Part shown: positions 45,974 to 53,664 of the stretch, piece by piece
Numbering within the stretch: position 1 is the stretch's first letter
How the letters are laid out: every line of letters starts with the position of its first letter
NCBI GenBank assembly: GCA_001464055.1
Contig: LNET01000119.1
Span: 1-59,212 of the forward strand
Direction of reading: 5' to 3'
Length of the DNA: 59,212 bases
Source: Burkholderiales bacterium Ga0077543
GTDB lineage: Bacteria; Pseudomonadota; Gammaproteobacteria; Burkholderiales; Burkholderiaceae_C
The notes under the pieces: generated by a model
Databases searched by the model: none
What the model was told of the DNA's origin: nothing
What the model saw: the letters and a program-made list of their open reading frames with translations, nothing else
Made by a program: the position numbers and the translations under genes

Positions 45974-46150
45974 ATGAAATTCCAAGTCACCGCCCGCAAG
46001 CCTCGCAACCCGCTGGTTGCTGCCACCCTCGCACGCCTGGCCGGCGCCCACGGGCGTTCGACCAGTGCGTCGCGCTTCCAGGCACAACGCGCCCTGCACC
46101 GAGAGCTCGCCGGCCTGCGCGACGCAGACCGGCGACGAGCCAGCCCCTGA
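45974..46150 (+). CDS. Small basic hypothetical protein (58 aa)
   Basis: A short frame beginning MKFQVTARKPRNPLVAATLA, with a perfect GAAGGAG site at eight bases. The product is Arg/Ala-rich and basic, so it could bind nucleic acid, but no family is recognised. It is followed by the 83-residue gene 61 bp later, which has an identical GAAGGAGA binding site. Confidence 0.6.
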   Translation: MKFQVTARKPRNPLVAATLARLAGAHGRSTSASRFQAQRALHRELAGLRDADRRRASP

Positions 46151-46211
46151 ACCGACAAGGCCAGCAGCCCCGCCAAGACGTCGCGGGGCCGGCCACTGAA
46201 GGAGAACCATC

Positions 46212-46463
46212 GTGTCCTATGACGACCTTTCCTGGAGCGACGCTCCCCCGCAAGACCGACGCGGCCGTGAGCTGGCCGCAGCCCTGCTGCGCGCCCTGGG
46301 TGCCGTGCTCGAGCGCATGGCCCTGCGCCTGATGCGGGCAGAACCGGCAGCCGAGCGCGTCGAAACGCACTTGGAATTCCATGCCGAGGCCGGCGCACCC
46401 GAAGGTGCGCTGTACGTGAACGGCCAACTGGTCGGTCACCTGACGGGCATCACACGGCTGTGA
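46212..46463 (+). CDS. Small hypothetical protein (83 aa)
   Basis: GTG start after GAAGGAGA. The sequence MSYDDLSWSDAPPQDRRGRE has no recognised motif; the middle is an amphipathic helix (LAAALLRALGAVLERMALRL) and the end is beta-like (THLEFHAEAGAPEGALYVNG). It probably shares an operon with the 58-residue gene before it. A 6-bp GC stem (CCCCGC/GCGGGG) without a T-tract lies between them at about 46160-46185. Confidence 0.65.
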   Translation: MSYDDLSWSDAPPQDRRGRELAAALLRALGAVLERMALRLMRAEPAAERVETHLEFHAEAGAPEGALYVNGQLVGHLTGITRL

Positions 46464-46544
46464 TGCACCCGCTTGCCCCGGCGGCGCGTACCGCGTCGCC
46501 GGGGTGACAAGTTCGGCAGCGCAGTGCGCGCATGCTTGGTCCCC

Positions 46545-47684
46545 ATGAATACAGCCATACGCCTGCACATTGCCCGCCACGACCTGCAAACCACGCAGTT
46601 CGCGCCCGACCCTGACGGCCCCGCGGCACGGGCTCTGGCCCCCGGCGAGGCGCGGCTGCGCGTCGAGCAGTTTGCGCTGACCGCGAACAACCTGACTTAC
46701 GCTGCCTTCGGCGAGGCCATGAGATATTGGCAGTTCTTTCCAGCAGCCGACGCGGCCTGGGGCTGCCTGCCCGTGTGGGGCTTTGCCACCGTGGCAGAAA
46801 GCCGCGTGGAAGGCATCGCGCCAGGACGCCGCATCTACGGCTGCCTGCCTGCAGGCACCCATCTGGTGGTGCAGCCGCAACGCGTTTCGGCCACCGGCTT
46901 CCAGGACGCCAGCCCGCACCGGCAGGACCTGGCTGCGGTCTATGCGCGTTACGAATTCTGCGACGCCGACGTCGCCTGGCACCCAGACACCGAAGGTCTG
47001 CAGGCGGTGCTGCGGCCCTTGTTCGTCACGTCGTTCCTGATCGACGACTTCCTGGCCGAGCAATCGTTCTTCGGTGCGCGGCAGGTGCTCATGTCCAGCG
47101 CGTCGAGCAAGACGGCGCTCGGCACGGCCTTCTGCATGGCCCTCAGGCGCAGCGAGCCGGGCGCGCCGCGGCTGGTCGGGCTGACGTCTGAGGCAAACGC
47201 CGGCTTCGCCAGCGGCCTGGGTTTCTTCCACGAGCTGATCGACTACGACAGGCTGGGCGAGCTCGACCCGACCGTGCCTACCGTCTATGTCGACTTTGCA
47301 GGCAATGCCGCACTGCGGCGCCGGGTTCACGAGCACTTTGCCGGCGTACTGGCCTACAGCTGTTCGGTCGGCGGTACCCACTGGCGCGCCCTGGGTTCGG
47401 GCGCCGGACTGCCCGGGCCGCGGCCGGTGTTGTTCTTCGCCCCGGCCCAGATCAAGGCGCGCAGTGTCGCCCCGCCACAGGGCTGGGGCCCGGGCGGGCT
47501 GCAGCAGCGGCTGGGTTCGGCATGGACCGGCTTCGTGCAGGCCTTGCAGGCGCCCGGTGCCGCCGGTCTGCGGATCGTCGAGCGCCATGGACAGGCCGCG
47601 CTGCAGGAGGCCTACGGCGAACTGTTGCGTGGCCGGGCGCTGGCCAGCGAAGGGCTCATGCTCACCCTTCAAGTCGGGCCCTGA
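46545..47684 (+). CDS. DUF2855 family protein
   Basis: The 379-residue product matches DUF2855, proteins related to zinc-free medium-chain dehydrogenase/enoyl reductase folds. Features are LRVEQFALTANNLTYAAFGE at the N-terminus and LMSSASSKTALGTAFCMALR followed by a central AYSCSVGGTHW. The conserved Ser-Ser-Lys-Thr segment is the family mark. The reaction is unknown. The start is the ATG at 46545; the frame is open upstream. Confidence 0.85.
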   Translation: MNTAIRLHIARHDLQTTQFAPDPDGPAARALAPGEARLRVEQFALTANNLTYAAFGEAMRYWQFFPAADAAWGCLPVWGFATVAESRVEGIAPGRRIYGCLPAGTHLVVQPQRVSATGFQDASPHRQDLAAVYARYEFCDADVAWHPDTEGLQAVLRPLFVTSFLIDDFLAEQSFFGARQVLMSSASSKTALGTAFCMALRRSEPGAPRLVGLTSEANAGFASGLGFFHELIDYDRLGELDPTVPTVYVDFAGNAALRRRVHEHFAGVLAYSCSVGGTHWRALGSGAGLPGPRPVLFFAPAQIKARSVAPPQGWGPGGLQQRLGSAWTGFVQALQAPGAAGLRIVERHGQAALQEAYGELLRGRALASEGLMLTLQVGP

Positions 47685-47694
47685 GGCGGCCGAT

Positions 47695-48579
47695 ATGCTG
47701 TGGAAGAGCCGTTATGCGATGACCTCATCCACCCGCACCTTCATCACCCAGCCGCCGCGCGACCTGGCGGGATGGCGAGCGTGTTTCGATGCTGCACAAC
47801 TGCCGGTGCTGGCCAGCACGGCGCGGTTCCTCGAGGACTGGCGCCTGACCGAAGATGCCGCCGACGCACACAGCCTGGCCGAGACCCTGGCCACCGACCC
47901 GCTGATGATGCTGAAGCTTCTGGCGCATGTCGCGGAACTGCGGCGGGGTCGCGAAGGCAGCGAACCCGAGACCGCGACCGAAGCCTTGGTGATGCTGGGC
48001 ATCACACCCTTCTTTCGCGCGTTCGGCCCACAACCGGTGGCCGAGGAATGGCTGGCCCAGGACGAGGCCGCACTGGCGGGTTTCACCGAAGTACTGCGGC
48101 GCTCTCACCGGGCCGCGAACTTCGCCATCGGTTTCGCGGTTCATCGGCTGGACCATGACGCGGCCGTCATCCATGAAGCCGCATTGCTGCACGACTTCGC
48201 CGAACTGCTGTTGTGGCTGCACGCCCCGTCGCTGGCGCTGGAGATTCAACACCGCCAACGGGCCGACCCCACGCTGCGGTCGGCCGCAGTTCAGCGCGAG
48301 GTGCTGGGCATTGAACTGGTTGACCTGCAACACGCGCTGATGCAGGCCTGGCGCCTTCCCGGCCTGCTGGTGAGGATCACCGACAACCACGCCCCCGCAG
48401 CAGCTCAGGGCGGCCACATGCAACTGCGCAATGTGCTGCTGGCCATCCGGGTGGCACGCCACAGCGCCCATGGCTGGGACAACGCTGCCCTGCCCGATGA
48501 CGTGCGCGACATCGCCGAAATGCTTCACTTGTCGGTCGATGCGACAAAGCGTCTGCTGATCGATATCGAGACCGAGTAG
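47695..48579 (+). CDS. HDOD-domain signalling protein
   Basis: The 294-residue protein is a single HDOD (HD-related output) domain: LPVLASTARFLEDWRL, then DPLMMLKLLAHVAELRRG, HRAANFAIGF and IHEAALLHDFAELLLWLHAP, and EVLGIELVDLQHALMQAWRL. HDOD domains are regulatory and lack the catalytic metal site in most cases. The start is either ATG 47695 (GAGG site) or ATG 47719. It follows the DUF2855 gene by 10 bp. Confidence 0.88.
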   Translation: MLWKSRYAMTSSTRTFITQPPRDLAGWRACFDAAQLPVLASTARFLEDWRLTEDAADAHSLAETLATDPLMMLKLLAHVAELRRGREGSEPETATEALVMLGITPFFRAFGPQPVAEEWLAQDEAALAGFTEVLRRSHRAANFAIGFAVHRLDHDAAVIHEAALLHDFAELLLWLHAPSLALEIQHRQRADPTLRSAAVQREVLGIELVDLQHALMQAWRLPGLLVRITDNHAPAAAQGGHMQLRNVLLAIRVARHSAHGWDNAALPDDVRDIAEMLHLSVDATKRLLIDIETE

Positions 48580-48580
48580 A

Positions 48581-48598
48581 GCCAGCCTTTAGGCTGGC
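48581..48598. other. Perfect 7-bp inverted repeat after the HDOD gene
   Basis: GCCAGCC TTTA GGCTGGC lies two bases after the HDOD stop codon. There is no T-tract after it, so it is not a clear intrinsic terminator. It may mark the 3' end of the mRNA. Between it and the mscS start at 48686 no strong promoter was seen. Confidence 0.6.
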
Positions 48599-48685
48599 AA
48601 TCCATGCTGATGGTGTGGAATAGTTCCTGGGCGCCGCCCTGATGTGGGTGTGCTTTCAGCAAACCCCAACGCCCGGAGTCACAGC

Positions 48686-49498
48686 ATGGACTTGTCTTCC
48701 GTCCAGACCTTCGTCACGACCACGCTGGTCGACCTTGGCCTGAAAATCCTGGCTGCGATTGCCTTCTGGATCGTCGGCCGCTGGTTGATCAGCAAGGTCA
48801 TCGGCCTGATGCAGGCGGCCATGGGCCGCAACAACGTCGACCCGACGTTGACGAAGTACCTGGGCTCGATCATCAACATCGCGCTCAACATCACCCTGGT
48901 GCTGGGCATACTGGGCTACTTCGGCATCCAGACGACCAGCTTTGCGGCGATGCTCGCAGGCGCCGGACTGGCCATCGGCGCGGCCTGGAGCGGCATGCTC
49001 GGCAACTTCGCTGCAGGCGCGTTCATGCTGGTGTTGCGGCCGTTCAAGGTAGGAGACTTCGTCAACGTAGGCGGCGTCACCGGCACCGTGCACGAATTGG
49101 GCCTGTTCGGCACGACCCTGATCACGCCCGACAACGTCTACACACTGGTGGGCAACACCAAGGTGTTCGGCGATACGGTGATGAACTACTCGGCCCGGCC
49201 GGCACGGCGTGTCGACCGCACGGCCCAGCTGAACGGCAGCGTGAACCCGCTCGAGGCGATCGAGAAGCTGAAAGCGGCGGTGGCGAAGGTTCCGAACGTG
49301 GTGGACAGCCCGGCGCCGGAGGTGAACCTGCTGGACATCAACCTGATGGGCACGGTCATCGCCGTGCGCCCCTATTGCCACACCGACCACTACTGGCAGG
49401 TGTACTTCGACACGAACGAAGCCATCATTCGCGTGGCGCAGGAAGCCGGCTGGCCCGCACCGATTCCGGCGCAGCTGATGAAGACACAGGCGGCCTGA
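48686..49498 (+). CDS. mscS: Small-conductance mechanosensitive channel MscS
   Basis: MscS releases solutes on osmotic downshock. The 270-residue product has three N-terminal helices, the pore helix AMLAGAGLAIGAAWSGMLGN (Gly/Ala-rich, matching TM3) and the beta domain FKVGDFVNVGGVTGTVHELG. The ATG at 48686 follows CGGAG; the frame upstream is not family-like. Its close length match to E. coli MscS (286) supports the call. Confidence 0.95.
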   Translation: MDLSSVQTFVTTTLVDLGLKILAAIAFWIVGRWLISKVIGLMQAAMGRNNVDPTLTKYLGSIINIALNITLVLGILGYFGIQTTSFAAMLAGAGLAIGAAWSGMLGNFAAGAFMLVLRPFKVGDFVNVGGVTGTVHELGLFGTTLITPDNVYTLVGNTKVFGDTVMNYSARPARRVDRTAQLNGSVNPLEAIEKLKAAVAKVPNVVDSPAPEVNLLDINLMGTVIAVRPYCHTDHYWQVYFDTNEAIIRVAQEAGWPAPIPAQLMKTQAA

Positions 49499-49515
49499 GG
49501 CCGCCTGTCCGTCGG

Positions 49516-50004
49516 TCAGGTCAGGGCCAGCACACCCTTCAGGCTGAGGAGCAGCAACAGATAGCGGGCGCCCTTGCCCAGGGCGATCCAGAGCAGGCTT
49601 TGCCAGAAGGGCATCTTCAGCCAGCCGGCAGCGAGCACCAGCGCGTCACCCACCAGCGGCAAGAACGACAGGAACAGGCCCGGCGGCCCCCAGCGCCGCA
49701 GGCGCTGGATTCGAGGGTGTTCCAGGTCGACCTTGATGCTCTTGAAGCGTTCAAAGCCCTGGCGGCCGGCGTGGCCCATGCCGAAAGTCAGCACGCAGCC
49801 GAGCACATTGCCAGCCAGAGCGACGAAGAAAGCCTGCACGATGAGCGCTGGATAGGCTGTCACCAGCGCCGTCATCACCACCTCGCTCGAGCCAGGCAGC
49901 ACGGTGGCCGACATGAAGGCCGAGAGGAACATGCCCCACAGGCCCGCGCCAGCACTCATCCAGCTTTGCAGCCAGGTCGAAAGTTCGTTGATCCATTCAA
50001 GCAT
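49516..50004 (-). CDS. yqaA: YqaA-family inner membrane protein
   Basis: The 162-residue membrane protein belongs to the YqaA/SNARE-associated (DedA-like) family: FLSAFMSATVLPGSSEVVMT and ALAGNVLGCVLTFGMGHAGR are typical, followed by WGPPGLFLSFLPLVGDALVL. Function unknown; relatives are membrane transporters or scramblase-like. It converges with mscS, 17 bp apart. Confidence 0.88.
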   Translation of the reverse strand: MLEWINELSTWLQSWMSAGAGLWGMFLSAFMSATVLPGSSEVVMTALVTAYPALIVQAFFVALAGNVLGCVLTFGMGHAGRQGFERFKSIKVDLEHPRIQRLRRWGPPGLFLSFLPLVGDALVLAAGWLKMPFWQSLLWIALGKGARYLLLLLSLKGVLALT

Positions 50005-50061
50005 GGGGTGGCATTGTCCCTGCCCGCGCTGAAGCGGCGGTGAAAGCCCTGCGTGCAGGGT

Positions 50062-50544
50062 TCACACCGGCACGGCGGTCGTGCTCTTCAGGTGGTGAAG
50101 GACAAAACTGCTCTTGCAGTCCTGTACGCTGGAGTGCTTGAGCAGGCTGTCCATGATGAAGCGCGAGTAGTGCGTCATGTCGCGCACCAGCACACGCAGC
50201 AGGTAGTCCATCTCGCCGGTCAGCGCGGCACATTCCACCACTTCGGGCCAGGTCTGCACCGCGGCGGTGAAGGCATCCATCGGGCTGCGCTTGCCCACGT
50301 CGGCGTGCTTTTCCAGGCGCACGTTGATGTACGCGGTCAGCCCCAGACCGACACGATCAGGCGCTACCAGGGCCACGTAACCGGCAATGACGCCGGATTC
50401 CTCCAGCCGCTTGACCCGCCGCAGGACGGCGCTGGCCGAGAGGCCGACGGACGAGGCCAGTTCGTCGAAGGTGCTCCGCCCATGGCCCTGCAGCACCTGA
50501 AGAATGCGTCGATCCACGGTATCCAGCGAGGTTTCGGTATTCAT
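50062..50544 (-). CDS. Lrp/AsnC family transcriptional regulator
   Basis: The 160-residue protein has the AsnC/Lrp helix-turn-helix (LDTVDRRILQVLQGHGRSTF then DELASSVGLSASAVLRRVKR) and the C-terminal ligand-binding RAM domain (CAALTGEMDYLLRVLVRDMT). It is divergent from hppD, starting 118 bp away, so it probably controls hppD and phhA in response to an aromatic amino acid. Confidence 0.92.
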   Translation of the reverse strand: MNTETSLDTVDRRILQVLQGHGRSTFDELASSVGLSASAVLRRVKRLEESGVIAGYVALVAPDRVGLGLTAYINVRLEKHADVGKRSPMDAFTAAVQTWPEVVECAALTGEMDYLLRVLVRDMTHYSRFIMDSLLKHSSVQDCKSSFVLHHLKSTTAVPV

Positions 50545-50662
50545 GGCCGAAATTCTTGCAGGAATCCGTCGTCGCGCGCCGGCTTCGCCCGGGCGTTTGC
50601 ATACCTGTTGCGCTTCATGCACCCTACAGTCCGCAGCACTTTCAACGGCAGGCGGCGACACC

Positions 50663-51757
50663 ATGCAATTCACACCCTGGGACAACCCGATGGGCACCGA
50701 CGGCTTCGAGTTCATCGAATACGCAGCGCCCGACCCGGCCGCCATGGGCGCGCTGTTCGAACGCATGGGCTTCACAGCCATTGCCAGGCACCGGCACAAG
50801 AACGTGCTGCTTTACCGGCAGGGCGAGATCAACTTCATCGTCAACGCCGAACCCGACAGCTTCGCGCAGCGCTTCGCCAGGCTGCACGGGCCCAGCATCT
50901 GCGCCATCGCCTTTCGCGTGCAGGACGCCCGCGTCGCTTTCGAACGCGCGAAGTCGCTGGGCGGATGGGCCTATGCCGGCACCGCCGGCCCTGGGGAATT
51001 GAACATCCCGGCGATCAAGGGCATCGGCGACAGCCTGATCTACTTGGTCGACAAGTGGCGCGGAAAGAACGGCGCGAAAGAAGGCGACATCGGCAACATC
51101 GGCTTCTTCGACGTCGACTTCGAACCGCTGTCCAGCAACTCCGGCGCCAGCCTGAACCCGCCGGGCCATGGCCTGACCTACATCGACCATCTCACGCACA
51201 ACGTGCACCGCGGCCGCATGGCCGAATGGGCCGAGTTCTACGAACGCCTGTTCAACTTTCGCGAGGTGCGCTACTTCGACATCGAAGGGCAGGTCACTGG
51301 CGTGAAGAGCAAGGCCATGACCAGCCCCTGCGGAAAAATCCGCATCCCCATCAACGAGGAAGGCAACGAGAAGGCCGGGCAGATCCAGGAGTATCTGGAC
51401 ATGTACCGGGGCGAAGGCATCCAGCACATCGCACTGGGTTCGGGCGACCTGCCCGGCACGGTGGAGCAGATGCGCGCAAGAGGCGTGAAGCTGCTGGACA
51501 CGATCGACACTTACTACGAGCTGGTCGACAAGCGCATTCCCGGGCACGGCGAGAACGTGGCGGCGCTGAAGGCGCGCAAGATCCTCATCGACGGGAAGGC
51601 AGGCGAACTGCTGCTGCAGATTTTCAGCGAAAACCAGCTGGGCCCGATCTTCTTCGAGTTCATCCAGCGCAAGGGCGACCAGGGCTTCGGCGAGGGCAAT
51701 TTCAAGGCGCTGTTCGAGAGCATCGAGCTCGACCAGATGCGCCGCGGCAAGTTGTGA
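50663..51757 (+). CDS. hppD: 4-hydroxyphenylpyruvate dioxygenase
   Basis: HppD converts 4-hydroxyphenylpyruvate to homogentisate in tyrosine breakdown, using Fe(II). The 364 residues show the 2-His-1-Glu iron site as His in TYIDHLTHNVHRG, His in EGIQHIALGSGD and Glu in GPIFFEFIQRKGDQGFGEGN. The start is ATG 50663. The cluster with phhA and a divergent Lrp regulator is a phenylalanine/tyrosine catabolism module. Confidence 0.96.
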   Translation: MQFTPWDNPMGTDGFEFIEYAAPDPAAMGALFERMGFTAIARHRHKNVLLYRQGEINFIVNAEPDSFAQRFARLHGPSICAIAFRVQDARVAFERAKSLGGWAYAGTAGPGELNIPAIKGIGDSLIYLVDKWRGKNGAKEGDIGNIGFFDVDFEPLSSNSGASLNPPGHGLTYIDHLTHNVHRGRMAEWAEFYERLFNFREVRYFDIEGQVTGVKSKAMTSPCGKIRIPINEEGNEKAGQIQEYLDMYRGEGIQHIALGSGDLPGTVEQMRARGVKLLDTIDTYYELVDKRIPGHGENVAALKARKILIDGKAGELLLQIFSENQLGPIFFEFIQRKGDQGFGEGNFKALFESIELDQMRRGKL

Positions 51758-51759
51758 GA

Positions 51760-51823
51760 CCGCAAGCCCGCTGGCGGCCGCTACCCCCAAGGGGGCTGCT
51801 CGCCCATGGCCCGGCGGCGCCGG
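51760..51823. repeat. GC-rich dispersed intergenic element, copy 3 (diverged)
   Basis: After the hppD stop: CCGCAAGCCCGCTGGCGGCC, then GCTACCCCCAAGGGGGCTGC, then a CCCGGCGGCGCC tail. Compare hslV-hslU: GCTCGCTAGCGCTCGCTACC, then CCCCGAGGGGGCC with a GGCCCGGCG tail. The order of parts is the same. It lies between hppD and phhA. Confidence 0.6.
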
Positions 51824-51862
51824 TCGCATGGCGGCGTGCTTGACGAAACAAAGGCGCACCCG

Positions 51863-52765
51863 ATGAGCTCGAAACCCGACTTCCACAGCGGCATCAACCA
51901 GGGCGTTCCGCCGGTCACCTACGGCGAAGGCAGCCGGCCGCCGCGCGGCGACTATGCCAAGGCCCGGGCGGACTACACCTGCGAGCAGGACTACGCTCGG
52001 TACACCGAAGCCGATCACGACACCTACCGGCGGCTCTACGCCCGGCAACTGCAGCAGCTGCCCGGTCTGGCCTGCGAGGAATTCATCAGCGCGGTCGGGC
52101 AGCTGGGCGCACCCGATTGCATTCCGCGCTTTCGCGACATCAGCGAACGGCTGATGCGCGCCACAGGCTGGCAGATCGTTGGCGTACCCGGCTTGATTCC
52201 CGAGGAGGCCTTCTTCAAGTTGCTGGCCGAGCGCCGATTCCCGGTGACCGAATGGATGCGCAAGCCCGAGGAGTTCGACTACGTCGTCGAACCCGACGTG
52301 TTCCACGACCTGTTCGGGCATGTGCCGCTGTTGTTCGACCCGACCTTCAGCGACTACATGCAGGCCTATGGCGCTGGCGGCATGAAGGCCAGCCGCCTGG
52401 ACGCCTGCGAATTGCTGACGCGGCTGTACTGGTACACGGTGGAGTTCGGGCTGATCGACACCCCCCGGGGATTGCGCGCGTACGGAGCGGGCATCCTGTC
52501 GTCGGCCGGTGAACTTCGGCACAGCATCGAGTCCGGCGAAGCGTTGCGCGTCGGCTTCGACCTGCAGCGACTGATGCGCACGCGCTATCGCATCGACACC
52601 TACCAGGCTACCTACTTCGTCATCGACTCGTTCCAACAGCTGTTCGACGCGACACGGCCCGACTTCACACCGGTCTACGAGGCCGTGCGCGCTTGCCCGG
52701 TCGTAGAAGCGGGCGCGGCGCTGGCGGGGGAACAGGTGTTTTCGTTCGGGCCCAGCCAGCGCTGA
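51863..52765 (+). CDS. phhA: Phenylalanine 4-monooxygenase
   Basis: PhhA hydroxylates phenylalanine to tyrosine with tetrahydropterin. The 300-residue single-domain bacterial form has EPDVFHDLFGHVPLLFDPTF (iron ligands, two His) and RLYWYTVEFGLIDTPRGLR (Glu ligand). The ATG at 51863 is chosen because it starts the family N-terminus (SSKPDFHSGINQGVPPVTYG). A pterin recycling gene (phhB) was not seen. The 3' end overlaps the opposite-strand hydrolase by 91 bp. Confidence 0.95.
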   Translation: MSSKPDFHSGINQGVPPVTYGEGSRPPRGDYAKARADYTCEQDYARYTEADHDTYRRLYARQLQQLPGLACEEFISAVGQLGAPDCIPRFRDISERLMRATGWQIVGVPGLIPEEAFFKLLAERRFPVTEWMRKPEEFDYVVEPDVFHDLFGHVPLLFDPTFSDYMQAYGAGGMKASRLDACELLTRLYWYTVEFGLIDTPRGLRAYGAGILSSAGELRHSIESGEALRVGFDLQRLMRTRYRIDTYQATYFVIDSFQQLFDATRPDFTPVYEAVRACPVVEAGAALAGEQVFSFGPSQR

Positions 52766-53664
52766 AGTTCGTCCCAGGGTTCGGGCGCATCGGCCATGTG
52801 CACGTGGGCCAGCCCAGGCAGATGGCGGTTGTCGGCGCCAGGCAGGGTGGCGTTGCGCGGCGGGAAGACGATGTTGTCGCAATGGCTGTAGAAGCAGGTG
52901 TAGCGCTGCGCCGCGTCGGAGTGTTCGCGCTGAACCAGACTGGCGAGCCAGTGCGACGACATCCTCATCTGACGGGCGTTCGGCGTATGCCCCCAGCGCG
53001 CCAGCCAGGTGCCCTGGTGGGGCGAGCCGATGGTGATGGCGTGGTGCACGCGTGTGCCGCCGCCATGCTCGGCCCACCACCGACGCAGCACCAGGCCGCC
53101 CATGCTGTGGGCCACCACCACGGGCGCCAGGCCGGTGGCCGCCTGGACCCTGCGCACCGCGTTGTCGACGATGCCCAAGGTGTCGTCGATGCTGCCGAAC
53201 ACGGGCTCCAGGTTGACCGCGATGAACGGCGTGCCGTTGGCCGTCAGGCGCTGCAGCCAGGGGTTCCACAGCCCGCGGTTGCAGACGAAACCATGAACCA
53301 ACACCACGCCGCGGCGCATGCCTGGCGCGGCGGGCAAACGGTCTGGCCAGCGCTGGCTGCGAAACGGCTGACGCCAGCAGAACACGGCCGGCGCGGCCAG
53401 AACCTCTGCCCACCACGCGCGCAACAGCGCACGCGTGCCCGCGCGTGGGGTGGGGTCTGCGCCATGCGTGGCGCGCAGCAAGATCATTTCGAACGCCAGC
53501 ACGAGAGCGTGACCCAGGGTGACCAGCGCCACGCCGAGCACCGCCCAGGCTGGCCGTCCCGCCTGGAGCTGCCATGCGACCCAGACGGCAACCAGCGCAA
53601 GAGCGCCGACGGTGACGTACTGCTGCATCCGCGCCAGGCGGCCCGGACCGACAGGCTGCCGCAT
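52675..53664 (-). CDS. Alpha/beta hydrolase, lipase-like, with N-terminal membrane segments
   Basis: The 329-residue protein starts with two membrane segments (about 15-65, ALALVAVWVAWQLQAG and AVLGVALVTLGHALVLAFEM), then an alpha/beta hydrolase with GVVLVHGFVCNRGLWNPWLQ and the nucleophile elbow VVVAHSMGGLVLRRW, and His in HVHMADAP. It is probably an esterase or lipase. The start overlaps the GMC oxidoreductase stop (TGATG). The last 30 residues (NENTCSPASAAPASTTGQAR...) overlap phhA on the other strand and may not be essential. Confidence 0.85.
   Translation of the reverse strand: MRQPVGPGRLARMQQYVTVGALALVAVWVAWQLQAGRPAWAVLGVALVTLGHALVLAFEMILLRATHGADPTPRAGTRALLRAWWAEVLAAPAVFCWRQPFRSQRWPDRLPAAPGMRRGVVLVHGFVCNRGLWNPWLQRLTANGTPFIAVNLEPVFGSIDDTLGIVDNAVRRVQAATGLAPVVVAHSMGGLVLRRWWAEHGGGTRVHHAITIGSPHQGTWLARWGHTPNARQMRMSSHWLASLVQREHSDAAQRYTCFYSHCDNIVFPPRNATLPGADNRHLPGLAHVHMADAPEPWDELQRWLGPNENTCSPASAAPASTTGQARTAS

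Noticed and set aside
45616..46332. 238-residue frame spanning the promoter-terminator unit and the 58-aa gene
   Set aside because: It crosses a strong terminator, has no binding site and overlaps two genes with perfect binding sites in other frames.
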